64,000 bases of DNA from Sweltsa coloradensis (taxonomy: Eukaryota; Arthropoda; Insecta; Plecoptera; Chloroperlidae). A program made the translations under genes and the position numbers. Of the stretch, positions 1 to 12,249 are shown piece by piece; position 1 is the first letter of the stretch, and the number at the start of each line of letters is the position of its first letter. Where the stretch lies: contig JAMZAV010003270.1 in assembly GCA_024449915.1 (NCBI GenBank), positions 1 to 64,000 of the forward strand. The letters run 5' to 3'. Under the pieces are notes generated by a model, which saw only the letters and a list, made by a program, of their open reading frames with translations, did not search any database and was not told where the DNA came from.

Positions 1-57
1 TTCATTTTTTAGTGACTGTAAAAAGCACGACAAAAAAAGTTTTTAGGGGAAATAAAA

Positions 58-640
58 TTGTTTCGTCTAACTTTAGAAGCGATTCAATTCTCCACAGAGC
101 ATATTATAATATCTTTACCGCCCCAGATGTATTTATACAATTATTGCAGAAATGAAATTAGTAAGAGGAGTATAGAGGTGTATTTAGGCTTGACAAAATC
201 AGGAGCAAGGATGAAGAGAGTTGGAGTTGACAAGTTTTTGTTCAAAATAGGAAGAGAAAGATTCAGATGGTATGGACGTTTGAGAGAATGGGACAAAAAG
301 AGAATACCGAGAGCAGAATTTGAAAGTGGATATATGAACAGAAGAAGACCTGGTACACCAAGAAAGAAGTGGAAGGAACAAAAAATAAATGATGGGTAAA
401 AAAATAGCAGCATAACGACTGTTGGAGGACAGAAGGAAATGGCGTCTTGAGCTGGTGGTAAGAAGCAAGAAAGAAGAGGACGATATTGAAGGATGAAGGA
501 GAAGATGAAATGGAAGATGAAGAAATTGAAGGAGAAGAGAACATGACAGGCCTGGCAAGCCGGTGATAATAAACCCTTTGTGCCCTGGAAAATCTGGTGA
601 TTAGCCATCCCCTGACCCGACTTTTGTTGGAAGCAGGTGT
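58..640 (+). pseudogene. LINE reverse transcriptase C-terminal fragment and 3' end
   Basis: A 113-residue open frame (58-399) ends in a basic stretch with RERFRWYGRLREWDKKRIPR followed by GTPRKKWKEQ. This pattern (R-R/W-Y/F-G-H/R ... KRIP ... GRPRKRWKE) is typical of the extreme C-terminus of RTE/CR1-like LINE reverse transcriptases. A frameshift near 400 is followed by LLEDRRKWR, which continues the same pattern. An A/G-rich 3' UTR and an AT-rich end follow (to about 640). The rest of the LINE is absent, so this is a 5'-truncated dead copy. It is a different LINE from the L family just downstream. Family assignment is by motif memory, not a search. Confidence 0.6.
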
Positions 641-744
641 AAGAAATATATAATATATTGTAGAAATATTCATTTTGCTTAGAGCCTACACTTCTGCTAT
701 TCCATACCTGCATCTCAGCTCTCGATAATATTGTGATGGCGGGC

Positions 745-1710
745 AATTAGTTACTACTCCAGCAGATGTGGCTTCAGTACTAGGTACACATTTTGCATCG
801 GTAAGCAGTAATGCACGATATGATGCAGAATTTCTAGCACACAAGCAGTTGACAGAAGCTCGAAAACTTAATTTCTCATCTGAAAACGATGAGCCATACA
901 ACAGAGCGTTCTCTTTGTGGGAACTCCGTATGGCGTTAAGCTCATTACGTCCCACATCTGTGGGAGAAGACAAAATGCACAACGACATGTTTGTGCACCT
1001 GACTGATCCCTCATTGGAAGTTATTATTTTATTTTTTAATATTTTGTGGTTGTCTGACATATTTCCCGATAGTTGGCGTTAGTGCCATCTTAATTCCACT
1101 TCTTAAACCCACAAAAGATAAGTCGATGCCGACTTCATATCGCCCTATTTCTCTGACAAGTTGCTTCTGCAAATTGTTCGAAAAGATGATCAACAAACGA
1201 CTAATGTGGATGCTGGAGGACACGCGGTTTATTGGCGAACGTCCAATGTGGATTTCGTCAACGTCGTTGCACCATCGACCACTTGGTTCGATTAGAGACG
1301 TTTATTCAAGAAGAGTTTGTTGCAAAACAACATGTGTTGGTGTGCTTTTTGACATTGAAAATGCATACGATAAAACATGGAGGTATAATATACTTCAAAA
1401 GATTCACGAGTGGGTTTTTAGAGGGCACATGCCAAAATTTTTAGAAAACTTTTTAAAAGATAGAATTTTCAAAGTGCGTGTTAACAATGTTTTGTCAGAC
1501 TCGTTCTCACTGGAAAACAGGTGTACCACAAGGCTCGGTCTTGTCGGTATCACTGTTTGCTATTGGAATAAACAGTGTAGTGGATTGTATCCCAAAGAGC
1601 CTAATGTCTTGCCTATTTGTAGATGACCTGGGAATCTTCTACAGATCGGTAAATTTATCGACAGCTCAAAGACACGTGCAAATTGGATTGAACAATATAA
1701 GCGAATGAGC
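745..1710 (+). pseudogene. L copy 1 reverse transcriptase, broken
   Basis: Reverse transcriptase fingers and palm spread over three frames. The N-terminal part lies at 768-1082 and ends in FPDSWR; a frame change leads to TSYRPISLTSCFCKLFEKMI at 1126-1195, the conserved RPI-L-S block. DIENAYDKTW (about 1350-1380) is motif A with its catalytic Asp; TGVPQGSVLS (about 1517-1546) is motif B; LFVDDLGIF (about 1612-1640) is the motif C box, FVDD in place of the usual FADD. The protein would copy its own RNA at a nicked target. It cannot be made from this copy. Family placement rests on these motifs and the downstream RNase H. Confidence 0.8.
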
Positions 1711-2416
1711 TCGAAAGCGGGGGACACGATTCTCTCCTGAAAAAACTCAGTGCATTCACTTTTGCCGTCTTCAAGAAATTCCAAAATGACCCACAACTAT
1801 CGTTTAACAATGTAGAACTTCTATTCAAAACAAATGTCCGTCTTCTCGGCATGGTGTTTGACATAAAGCTAAATTGGAAAGAACCACGTTGTTGAGTTAC
1901 GCAAAAAATGCATGTTGAAAATCAACCTATTGAAAGTTCTCAGTAATACATCGTGGGGTGCAGATAGGACTTGCATGTTGAGAATTTACGGATCTCTAGT
2001 TTGCTCCAAGATGGACTATGGATGTTTCGTATACTCTTCAGCAAGTAACACAACCCTTAAACTTCTAGACACTGTCCACCATTGTGGTCTTCGTATTGCT
2101 CTTGGTGCATTTCGAACAAGCCCGGTAGTCAGTTATATGCCGAGTCAGGTGTGTCCTCCTTGGCAGAACGGAGAAACAAACCTCTTGATGGGTACGTATG
2201 TAATGAAAATTAAAGCTATGCCTAACCATCCAGCAAATCGGAATGTTTTTAACACGACATATAGTCAGACACTTGATAACAAACCCAAGGCATCTCTTCC
2301 AACGGGATTATAAGATGTAAACTTTTGTTTAATCTTATAGAATTTCATCTGCCACAAGTTTTTAATTTTGTATTTAGCAATAACCCGCCCTGGTTACACC
2401 AGAGCCGATTATTATA
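1711..2416 (+). pseudogene. L copy 1 reverse transcriptase thumb and connector
   Basis: Region between palm and RNase H. Readable blocks are ISE with WARKRGTRFSPEKTQ-like sequence (about 1700-1755), RLLGMVFD (about 1840-1865), NTSWGADRT (about 1945-1975), KMDYGCFVYSSAS (about 2011-2048) and GLRIALGAFRTSPV (about 2083-2125). The 'L-NTSWGADR ... SKLDYG ... AGLRLA-GAFRTSP' succession is characteristic of I/Jockey-group elements of arthropods and other invertebrates. Several frameshifts. Confidence 0.7.
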
Positions 2417-3190
2417 TTGACCTTTGTCGTTTTGATAAAAAACTCTACTTGCGATAGTGTATTCAAAATTAACTTTAGAGAGATTTGCCATGAACATCAA
2501 AGGTTTACTTTGGTATTCACAGATGGCTCCAAAATTGACAACAAGGTTGGAAGTGCTTTTTATTGCTCCACCTTAACTGAACGTTTTCAGGCTAAGCGAC
2601 GTCGTGTGTTCAGTTTTCACTGCAGAGTTATTCGCAATCCGTGAAGCTCTTAAATACATTAAACAGTGTCGTTGTGAAGAATACCTTTTGTGTTCAGATA
2701 GCTTAAGTTCACTTCAATCTATAAAACTCCATGTATTCAAGTCATCATTTGGTACAAGACATCCAATTCTATTTAGAAAAAACTAACCTATAAGGGTTAT
2801 ATAATAGAGTTTGCTGGATACCTGGACACGTGGGCATAGAGGGAAATGAACACGCTGATAGGGCTGCTAAGGAAGCTTCCCAGCGTCGCGACGTTGATTT
2901 CAATCTAGTTCCCGTTCCAGATGTCAAGAGTGGATTCAAGCAAAGATTGTTGGATTTGCGACAAGCATCTTGGGATGTGTTGCAAAATAACAAATTGCGT
3001 AGTGTGATGCCCACATTGGCTAACAAAATTCGTCACACCTACGTCTGACTCTCACGTAGAGAAGAGGTGGTATTGTCTAGACTTCGTATAGGGCACACAC
3101 GCCTAACACACGGATATCTCTTAACCAGAGAAAAGGTTAGTCCCAGTATGTGGCCCAAGTGTGGATGTACCTTTACCGTAACATCATATG
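2417..3190 (+). pseudogene. L copy 1 RNase H and Cys-rich C-terminus
   Basis: RNase H domain in pieces. FTDGSK (about 2517-2534) carries the first catalytic Asp, FTAELFAIREAL (about 2612-2650) the catalytic Glu, LCSDSLSSLQ (about 2689-2718) the next Asp, and WIPGHVGIEGNEHADRAAKE (about 2815-2875) the His/Asp end of the fold. The C-terminal RIGHTRLTHGYL block lies near 3090-3120, followed by a partly preserved Cys cluster (about 3150-3175). An RNase H of this type after the RT separates the I group from plain Jockey elements. The domain removes RNA from the RNA/DNA hybrid during integration. Confidence 0.8.
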
Positions 3191-3590
3191 CTAGCAGAAT
3201 GGCCAATATATGCCTTTGCGCATGCCAATTTTGATCTCTCCCATCATATGAAGAAACTTCTATTCATATGGATAAACAAAAACGGCGACAAAACTTGTCA
3301 AATTTTCTTCTCATCCAAAGTAATCTTATTGTAACAAACTTTACGTAACTTCAATACACATTTCTTTTCTTTTCCCTTATTTTTCATTTACATACAATAA
3401 CCTTTTATTTTGCGATTACTTTCTTCATCTTCATTTTTAATTTGTTATTTTATCACTGTAGAAAACATCTAACCATCACACCTACCTGCATTACCTCTTC
3501 TAATTTTTCTTTTCATTGCACAGGCCCGGCCGCAATAATGACCTACCCGGTTTGAAGCGGCCCTAGTTTCCTCCACGTCGCGTCCGTGGG

Positions 3591-5355
3591 TGGATTTATT
3601 TTCCTGCTTGTCCCACCATGGCATCCTAATTTCGAACTGTCTTCTAACCGTGCATTGCTTCTATCTGTTTTGTTATGTTTTGCAGCACACTTCATTAAAG
3701 CAATGCATTTTGACATTTTGACCCAGAATAGTGCCCGTAGTGTCAAACAGAAAACTTTATGTAGCAATTGCTTTCTTTGATATTAGTCTGGCTGAGACCT
3801 TACAAAACAGTGAACAATTGAAGCACGTAAGGAACTTGTTTGACAGTTTTTTTTTCGTTTTGTTGTGACCCTACTGAAGTAATGTAGTTTTTTTTACATT
3901 TTTTGTAAACCTTTTGGTCCAGGGCTCAACATGTTTTATATTCTAACTTCTCGATTTCTTCCCATAGACATGCTTTTGGAGTATATGGTCACTTGTTCCC
4001 CTTTGTTTCGTCCGAAGAATATCATTTTTGAACCCTAATCTGGTATTGGCGTTTGTGTTTTTAAGTCCACCAGACTTAGGACCGAGTGTCAAATAGGGTG
4101 GTCATTGCGACGTTTTTCTATTATCAGAAAATAAATTTGGGTCCTTGATAGATCGTTTACAACTTATTTTGTAATGCCACGTTCAAGTTTTCAGTTTGAG
4201 TATGGTGATAAATGTCCCGTTTTTTTTAGAATAGGTTAATAAAGTTAAACAGTTAAACTTAAAACTGTTTCAATTACAAAAAGTTTTGCTTAGATAACAA
4301 AAGAAAACGACATTGCCGGCGAGGGTCCTTGAGGAAATGGAACTGGCCTTGTCGAAACCGAATGAAAGAATGGTGTTTCTTAATACATTTATTACATTTG
4401 TTGGTCGCCAGCATAACTTGTTGATCCTGGGCATTTTGTTTATCAAGCACAAGGCAATCATGGTTTTTGTATTTCACTGTTTCCATCAGTGGAGGACCAT
4501 GAACATTGAATAGCCCGATTGTAAGATGTACTGCAACTCCCTGTAACTCAATTTTTTGTTGTTTTCCTACTTTATTGCAAAAGAAACACGTTGCCCCTTC
4601 TCAATTAGTATTGTTTTGAAGCTACCGAGTCAGCCTTTGTTTTTGTATGCTCAAATCATTTGATGGAATTGCTAGATTTATTCTTGCTTGCATCTGATAA
4701 GCAACAATCTGTCCCTCTTATCTATAAAAATATGTGGCATTTTTGCAACGCAGCGTTTTCAAGGCTCTCACAAACTCGTCCCCCTAGTGTTTGGAATCTT
4801 GTTAATGACCAAACACACCTTCATACTATTTCTCACGATCATGAAAATTGCACTCAATACTTTACCAATGTGGTTTAGAAAATAGACTCCGAAACTAAAG
4901 AAATTACAAATTTTGGAAAAAAAACAAAGTTTAAATGCTTCATTTGTTTTACAAGAACTTTTTAAATATATTTACACTTTTAGAATGATGCAAGTCCCAG
5001 ACAAGACGACCGAAATAATCAGATGATTACAAATACCTTTCCATTGGGCCTTCTGCACACCATAATAAAACATAACAATGTTACTTGAACTTGCCGGAAT
5101 TTCAGGTTGTCTAGGAATTTAACAAGTGAATACCTAATAATTTCTTGGCTTAACATGTGGAGTCACTGAAAAATAACTTAACAAATCAAACACACCTTTA
5201 TATGTCCCCGGTTTCTTTCTATAGCTGCGACCTTTTCTCGTAACAATTTTACAGTGTTTTATTTAGTTTTCCACGACACCCTGTGAACTTTTGTCCACCA
5301 TTTCAAAGTAATTTTAGGGCGCGAACTAGGTTTTTTGTTTATTTATTTACTATTT
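3591..5355. other. AT-rich stretch, nothing recognised
   Basis: No reading frame longer than about 75 residues and no motif I recognise. Sequence is AT-rich with short T runs. The only hint of repeat content is at the right edge, where a LINE 3' end starts. Confidence 0.5.
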
Positions 5356-5545
5356 TAAGAAGCAAGAAGAAGAGACCGATAATGAACGAAAAGAAATGAA
5401 ATGGAAGATGACAAAAAAACGAATGAGAAAGAAAACGATGAACAGGCCCGGCAAGCCGTTTGTTAATAAACTCTTGTGCCCTTAGAAAATCTGGTGGTTA
5501 TAGCCACCCCTCTGACCCGAATTCTGTTGGAAACAGGTGTACTAT
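5356..5545 (+). mobile_element. Second copy of the 5' LINE's 3' end
   Basis: Matches 455-640 in order: an A/G-rich stretch, then AGGCCCGGCAAGCCG, TAATAAACTCTTGTGCCCTT, AAAATCTGGTGGTTATAGCC, CTGACCCGA and GGAAACAGGTGTA. Only the 3' UTR is present, as expected of a strongly 5'-truncated insertion. Same strand as the first copy. Confidence 0.65.
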
Positions 5546-6719
5546 AAAATTATATAGTACATTTGTTTTACTAGTGCCAATATTACGTATTCGGAGCGAT
5601 GCATGGTGATATATGAGGGTGGAAATCATTTTACAATATAAAACCAATTCCTTTTCTGCGGGAGGTTCCACATACACGATTCCCTCGTCTTTCTTTGATT
5701 TATAGTCTCCTGTGTCGTACCGTCGAGCGCCCCAATCGCGTGTATATTTAAAGATTACTATCCCGCACACGGATGTCGTGATGACTTTCTTCATAAGCTC
5801 ATAGTTTGATTTCACCTTGTGTTGTATGTTCCATACTTATTATTAAGTTATTGGTATATTTTCCCGCCGTAATTAAATTTAAAACGCGTTACATGGTAGG
5901 CCCATTGTTTAATGAACTTCCAATATTGGATAGCAATAGCTTTTTATACATTAGTTAATTTGGTGACGGTTTTTTTTTTTATATAACGTCTCATCTTTTT
6001 ACGTACCTACCTTTTACAACCCGGTAGTGACAAAACCAGGCACTCTCGTTTTTGGGTTTTACGTGCTTGGTTTGAGCATTGTATATTTACTATTTAAAAT
6101 CAATGGGTTGACCCATGGGTTTGAAACCAGGTATTTTAAACTATGGTATTTGATGCCCAAAGAAACCACTGCCTTCTACCCCATGAAATGTTTCAGTATT
6201 TTCCTGTTGAATTAGTTTGTGGTTTATATTATGCCACTTACCAAATCTGAAAAATACTTTCGTTCCTGATTTTATAATGAAAATAGTTCAAAACAGGGTG
6301 TCCTATTAATCAACATAAAAAAAGTGTAAAATATACCCGATTATAAAATTTTCAAAGTTTTTTGTTTTGAACAAACATTAAAAGAACGCAATGTAAAAAT
6401 TTATTTTAAAAAATTTTTAAAATTTACTGCAGATACACCGGTTAAATATGTCGGAAAAATTGGAGATTTTTTTCCAAGATGCGTCCTTTTTTTTTTTCGA
6501 ACTTCCTAGTATTTTTTTTTTTAATTCAGCAATGTGTTTGTTAGTAAGTCTTACGAAATTTTCCAAGAAATTTTATCATGGTTTTTTGTTTTGTGTCTAT
6601 GGTGTAATAATCACAACCCCTCCCCCCCCCACCCCCCTGCCCCCCCAAAAAAAAAAAAAAAAAAAAGGGGGTGGGGGGGTGACACCTAAAATTTTTTGTA
6701 TCAATCTAAAATGTATAAT
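5546..6719. other. AT-rich stretch, nothing recognised
   Basis: Short reading frames only; a 105-residue frame on the minus strand (5498-5815) overlaps the LINE 3' end and shows no known motif. T runs and low-complexity sequence are frequent. Confidence 0.4.
6617..6682. repeat. C-run / A-run / G-run hairpin tract
   Basis: A C-rich run with A and T interruptions, about twenty A, then a G-rich run. The C and G runs can pair into a long hairpin with a poly-A loop. Length is likely unstable, and the base count may be unreliable. Confidence 0.6.
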
Positions 6720-7385
6720 TAACAGTTGGTAAAGTGGGCCGTTTGCCCATCCACAAAAATCGAGCGGGAAACGTTTGGGTTTTCCTACTATACAGGGCAA
6801 TCCTTATTATTATCCCACGACCACCAATTGCGCCATTTTCCAAGATGGGCCACCCAACAAATTATTTTTGAAATTTGTGAACAGAATTGTTTTGAAATTG
6901 GTAGCACATAGATCATGTCAATGTGAAAATGAGCTTTGTTGTAGACCCTGTCTCAACTACTAAACCACATGGCACCAATGGCGGGCCATTTTAGAGATGG
7001 GCCCGCCCACATACATTTCTTACGAACTCACGTAAATTTTTAAATGACAGAATCTTGTTGTGTTACACACATAGGGGCCAGGGGCACTCCATTGAAAAAT
7101 GTCGGATTTTAAATGTTGTTAATATAGGCTATCATACTTTTAAAACATGTAGTAGTTCATCCGCTATCGCGTATCTTGAAATAGTGCTTATGGCATTAAA
7201 ATACAAACTAGCATAATTTACCTATACTTAATAACAAATTCACTTGTTTTTTAATACACATTGTAAGGCAATTATTGACAAGTTTCTATGTACTTATATA
7301 ATGTTTATGCTTCCGAATATGACAAGTGAAATGGTTTATATTCCCCATTTTGTCGTTGGTCATTAAATTTCCCGTTGAGTAAAAG
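6720..7385. repeat. Left arm of a large degenerate inverted repeat
   Basis: Read 5' to 3', this arm matches the reverse complement of 10265-10695 and 9040-9290. Anchors in the outer block: TTATCCCACGACCA, AACTACTAAACCAC, ATGGCGGGCCATTTTAGA, CACTCCATTGAAAA. Inner block: TATCTTGAAATAGTGCTT, CACTTGTTTT, AAGGCAATTATTGA, GACAAGTGAAATG. The arms differ at many positions, so the event is old. Confidence 0.55.
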
Positions 7386-9039
7386 GCTATAGTCCAGTAA
7401 GATCCCAACGAAGTTCACCCCAGTAATAGTTCCGCCCAAAGAAGCCAAAAGTTACGCCTTACATGTCGTTTTTGGGTGTCAAAATACTGACCTCCTTGGT
7501 AACTTTTACAAGAACAGCCAATATTCACACCAACTTGGTTTTCTAAAAATAATGCGAAAAGGCAGCCGAAAAATGTTTTGCCAAAAAGTTTGACCAAATT
7601 AAAGTATCATGGTCCTAAAGAACTTTGTGACTCAGTAATGCCTGGGTTTTTTGTTTTTTTATTGCATTAAAAAATGTAGAGAATCGTGAGAAAATGAATA
7701 TAAAGACAATCCTTTCGAGTTCCTATATGGCCATCAAACATCTCCAAATTAACCGAATTCTAATAAAGTTCAGGATACAGTAATCACAATAGTAAAAAGT
7801 AGGTGGCGTAGCATCATTACTATGGTGCTTTGAATAATGTAATAACTCGGTTTGGAAATGCATACATTGGGGGGGGGGGGAAATATTGATGTTTTTCGTT
7901 TACAGACACTAAAACTTGATTTTTATCTAAACCTCGTTACACCTGGACACTTGGATTAACTATGGTAAAAGAGTTAGGACGAGTAAACCCATTTTTCATT
8001 AAACCTAAATATAGAGGTGTTCACTTGAAAACTGCCATGTTTTTTCATGTTGCCCATTTTGTTTGTTCACTATTTACACAACAAAACTACCCTTTTAATA
8101 TATTGAATATTTATAATACTGGGTTACACTGTGCACCTCTTTTTCTCTTGCCGACATGCGATTTTCCATTTTACCCAACCATATTTTTATTTTTATTTCT
8201 AAACTAGGGAAAAAGCTTACTCTACCACTTATGCCATGTTAAAGAAACTTTTGGTTTAACGTACACATTTTTCTATTACTTACCACGCTTGTTTCAAATG
8301 GAAAGCATCTCCTTCGCGTCCTAGAATCACCAGCCCGTTTAGGACAGGAAAATAAGCCTGAAAGAATGCAGTTTTTACGGCACCAACCGTGTGCAACCCC
8401 CGGAGGTATCCCCGTGACAATCTATTATGGTAGCCCGTTGTCTACCTTTTAGTATAATCTATCCGGTAACTTATGTTGCAACGTCTTTGTGTAAGGCTTT
8501 CTTGGTTCTTTCCATCAGTTTAGTAAACTCATGTCAGTCTTTTGTGCTATAGGTTATTGCCGTTTAATATTTTGGTGCTAGCGGTCCATCACTTGCCATA
8601 ACTTAAGGTGAACTGTGCTGCTGACCACTTGATGGATATCTTGCCCCAACAAAGGAGAAATGTTTGTACTCTTGGCTGCCTCATGTGAACGCATGGCTAT
8701 CAGATATTGTTGAGTTTGGATGAAATTTCAGTGCTACCCTTTGGCAAACCACTTGGCAAATCAAAATAAAGCCTTGTCTTCTTTAGATACCTATTTTCAA
8801 CCATTTGACAAACTAAATTTCTACAAGGGCTGGAAGTTATTAAGACGTCCAAGATCGTTCAAATCACTTTCTCCTTCAGCTGATTGGGTGGGGGCTAATA
8901 GGCTGGCCGCTAATAGGAATTGATATAGAGGATGCAATAGCTAAATTCTGTTTGTTTATATGTATTATGGGTCCTCAAACGGAGTAAACTTTGAGTTAAC
9001 CAAATTCCTGCACCCATGTCCCGTCATCTACCGGACCTA
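7386..9039. other. Interior of the inverted repeat, no gene recognised
   Basis: Only short frames (the longest is 81 residues at 7962-8207, hydrophobic and without motif). A G run lies at 7870. Weak mirror similarity between the two halves may continue inwards but is too diverged to call by eye. Confidence 0.4.
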
Positions 9040-9290
9040 TCGCCTTTTTACTAACGGGAATTTAATTGACGACCTGAAATGGGAAATATAACATTTCACT
9101 TGTCCATATTTAGAATTGCATACACATTTTTTGTAATGTAACCATTATAACACTTTTCAATTAATTGCCTCATGGTGTATAAAGAAAACAAGTGAATTAT
9201 TATAATAGTAAGTATTACTACTTAATTGTAGTATTTAATTCTAAAAGCACTATTCGCAAGATACCCCGATTAGCGGGCTCCATTAACTAC
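9040..9290. repeat. Right arm, inner block, of the large inverted repeat
   Basis: The reverse complement aligns with 7150-7385 (see the left arm). Separated from the outer block by about 970 bases that include an S-family insertion. Confidence 0.5.
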
Positions 9291-9755
9291 CATTGTTTTT
9301 GCTGTATCGACAGAAGTATTTTGATATATAACTCTCGGCATATACATCCGTATTATAATTGGGCTATACCAGCAGGTTCGGTGGTCCATCTTCTTCCGGT
9401 ACAATTATGAAGCCATCTTAAAATGAACAGTTTTACATGTTTAAACTCCAAATTGGGGAGCGGGTTTGTGTGGCAAATAGTGTTTTCCTCAGATTGCCTT
9501 GCGGTAATGTGTTGACAGGTAAGCATACTGCCCTCTTAAGCACCTTATATAAATGGCATAATAATTACTATATATTCCATTATGCAATCCACTTCGGTTC
9601 ATTGTTTTTTCTTTTGGTTTAATACCATGCTGCCGCAAGCTGATAAATACCCAATGATACAAACAAGTCCGTAAAATACTTTATTGCAACAATAAAACAT
9701 AGCAACTTAAATTAAAACACCTAATCTGCTCATCACTCCTTAGATCGATAATGGC

Positions 9756-10191
9756 CGTCCTTGGCGCCGGTGGTAAAAGAATTGGCCCAGAGCATGGGCT
9801 CTCCTGCTCTAAATCGTGTAACATAAGCGATTCCAAGAGATAAAAAAGGCTCCACTCTTGCAAACATTCAGCTGTACAGAAGGTATATATTTATACCCCG
9901 AAATGCTAGAGGGCCGAGCTCCCTGGCAATTCGCCGCCGTGGGCACTTGGCCCCCCTTACATTGACGACCCCCCGGCGACCGAAATTGACAAGACAATGA
10001 CACCACGACAATGATAAAGACATGGAACGACCGCCGACGTGCGAACCCCCCTGTGCCCTCCCCTTTTCCGTGGCTTTGGTTCTGACCAGCAATGGGCCCC
10101 CTCTTTCCTCCCCCCCACCCTCTCCCCCCCCCCCTAGGTTAAGTGTGGCATATGACCTAACGGTTGACGCGTCCCTTAATCCAAATAACCA
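9756..10191 (+). mobile_element. S-family SINE-like repeat, near full length, diverged
   Basis: Landmarks in order: AATTGGCCCAGAGCATGG-like head, GAAATGCTAGAGGGCCGAGC, CATTGACGACCCCC, CTTTGGTTCTGACCAGCAA, GACCTAACGGTTGACGCG, ATCCAAATAACC tail. Many one-base insertions relative to the other copies make it longer than the usual 370 bases. It may have landed inside the right arm of the large inverted repeat. Confidence 0.8.
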
Positions 10192-10264
10192 AGGCCGGTT
10201 GAGTCTTCATTTGCTAACGCCTTCGCGCCTGTGCCGGATGGTATAAGGAGACCTGCTAAATCTA

Positions 10265-10695
10265 GCCTCTATAGGGGTTTTTAATATCAATGGATTCTAG
10301 ACACATCACTATGACATGTTTTCAATGGGTGCCCTATTTGGTGTGTAATACACAATACCAGAACTTCTTCGGATCATCAAGTTGATATACGTGTGGGGTT
10401 TCCGTCAATAAGGTGTTAATGGCGGGCCCATCCTTCTAAAATGGCCCGCCATGGGTGCCCCGATTCGGTGGTTTAGGAGTTTTGACATGGACCTATTCAA
10501 AAAAAGTCATTTTTTTTTTCAATGACAATAATCCTATTTAGTTCAACCAAATTTCACAACATTTCTTGTCCTATGTCACAAAAATTTCAATAATTTGGTT
10601 AAGTGGCCGTCTTGTGCTGTTGTCACAAATGGCCGCCTCAGATTGAATGTCGTGGGATAGATAAATGAGAATTGCCTCTTATGTTAATTCATTTT
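10265..10695. repeat. Right arm, outer block, of the large inverted repeat
   Basis: The reverse complement aligns with 6720-7140. ATGGCGGGCCCATCC and GGCCCGCCATGGG near 10420-10455 are the clearest anchors, with TCGTGGGATAG near 10650. Confidence 0.55.
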
Positions 10696-11799
10696 CCAAT
10701 TAACATTTTTCCGTAATATTTTCTGTGTTGCCCAAATTTATATGTCCCCTATAGCATGAATAAGGCACAATTGGGAGGTAATATTTCTTGCACCTGTATC
10801 GCAGGTGATACTAATATAATATGTATTTCAACTATAACCACATACCACAAGGTTTATTGCCAGAAATGTCCAGAATTTGTAATAATTTAATATGTAACAT
10901 TTTGTGGGACGAATATCCGACATTATTAAGCGGTCAGATTTTATTCAAATTGTAGTCAAAGTATGAAAAGGTATTTAAAATTAAAGAAGCGTTGTACTAA
11001 AGTGCATAGTTCCAGATACATATGCGTCGTAAAAAACCTTTGCACCAGATGTCAGAGTTTTACCCAGACTTTTTTATCCTAAAGGTATCACCCTAACAGG
11101 ATCAGAAGAGAGAAATCTATAAAGGTTTTGAAATTTCCTACGGGGACTTATGGCCCTGGACTGCGCCTAGTAGGATAACAGTGAAGAGCAAACGTTTTTA
11201 GGCTGCTCCCCGCACAATTGGTGTTGCCTTGCTTTGGTCATGAGCGTTGTCGGCATATATTATCTCGGCAGTCGGGTTGCACATCACAGAATATTGAAGA
11301 GGCCTTGATTGTTTTATTAATTTTTTTTTTCACATGGTTCTCCTCCTTATTTGCGTATGCTAGAGCTACTTTATTTTTCTGTAAACAAAGCTTTTCATAA
11401 AGGGTTACTGTTGTGTTTGTTTTTGGGCTGATTTGATAAATAATGGCAATACAAACAGTGATTTAACAGATATTAAAAAAAGAAGGGTTAAAAATTTGCA
11501 TCACGGGCCGTAAGGGGTTGCCAAGATATGGTGTTCCGTATTTTACGAACAATTTAAAAAAAACAAATTTAAGCTATTTCGTTCATACTTCACTCAAATA
11601 GTGCTATTTTCCGTTCGTCGGAAAAAAAACCTCAAAAATCTAAAAATTGATTTTCAAAATGGCCTGGCAAACCCGCACAAGGTTTTTTGGGTAATTCGTT
11701 TGGGGATGTCCCAATGAGACCCCACCTTAACCATCCCGACCGGGTCCCTGCCTTGTTTTTTTTTGAATGCGGTTGTGGTTCGATAGTCACAACGGCCTG
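10696..11799. other. AT-rich stretch, nothing recognised
   Basis: No frame above 60 residues with a motif. Poly-T and poly-A runs are common. Confidence 0.4.
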
Positions 11800-11876
11800 T
11801 AACTATAATATCATTTCTTAATACAATGTCACAGGCGGCGCAATATGACCTAACCTCCTAGTTTCTAACGTCGTCG
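11800..11876 (+). mobile_element. L-family 3' tail only
   Basis: Contains CACAGGCGGCGCAATATGACC, a shortened module (GACCTAACCTCCTAG) and TAACGTCGTCGTC. The rest of L is missing. Confidence 0.7.
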
Positions 11877-12249
11877 TCAGATGGTATATCACATTGTTTC
11901 CAACCAATAACGGATCCATGGGGAACGCGGAAGAGGCTATCGGCCCCCTCCTTGATTCTAGAAAACAAATACAATGTTCACATTTGTATTTGTCGGGTTG
12001 TTTTTTATCGGTGGTATACATGATATTCTTATGTATGACGTTTCAAAGACCATTTTGTCTTCTTCTTCAGGACGTGAAATATGATATGAAGTTTATGATC
12101 AATTGACTCTTGTTTCTTGTAATTTTTTTTCTATTGTTACTGTTAAAGTTTTTTGATTGGCTTTTCTAAATAAGCTTCCTTAATTGAATGTCAGATTGTC
12201 ACTAGCTAGACAACTTTCTTATTTCTTAGTCTTCCCCCCCCCCCCCCAG

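Larger units (their letters stand above)
690..3590 (+). mobile_element. L-family non-LTR retrotransposon, copy 1 (5'-truncated)
   Basis: Non-LTR retrotransposon of the I/Jockey group, starting inside the linker between endonuclease and reverse transcriptase and running through RT, RNase H, a Cys-rich C-terminus, 3' UTR and terminal module. The start is set by comparison with copy 4 (about 63030) and copy 3 (57420). The reading frame is broken in at least five places. The tail at 3515-3590 is the conserved L 3' end with small insertions (GGCCCGGCCGCAATAATGACC). Confidence 0.85.

Noticed and set aside
141..746. 201-residue minus-strand frame
   Set aside because: It is antisense to the LINE C-terminal fragment, low in complexity (Phe/Leu/Ser-rich) and without any motif.
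5498..5815. 105-residue minus-strand frame
   Set aside because: Looks somewhat protein-like, but overlaps a LINE 3' end, matches no family I know and has no neighbours that support it.
6448..6732. 94-residue frame with proline and lysine runs
   Set aside because: Created by the C-run/A-run tract; no coding signal.
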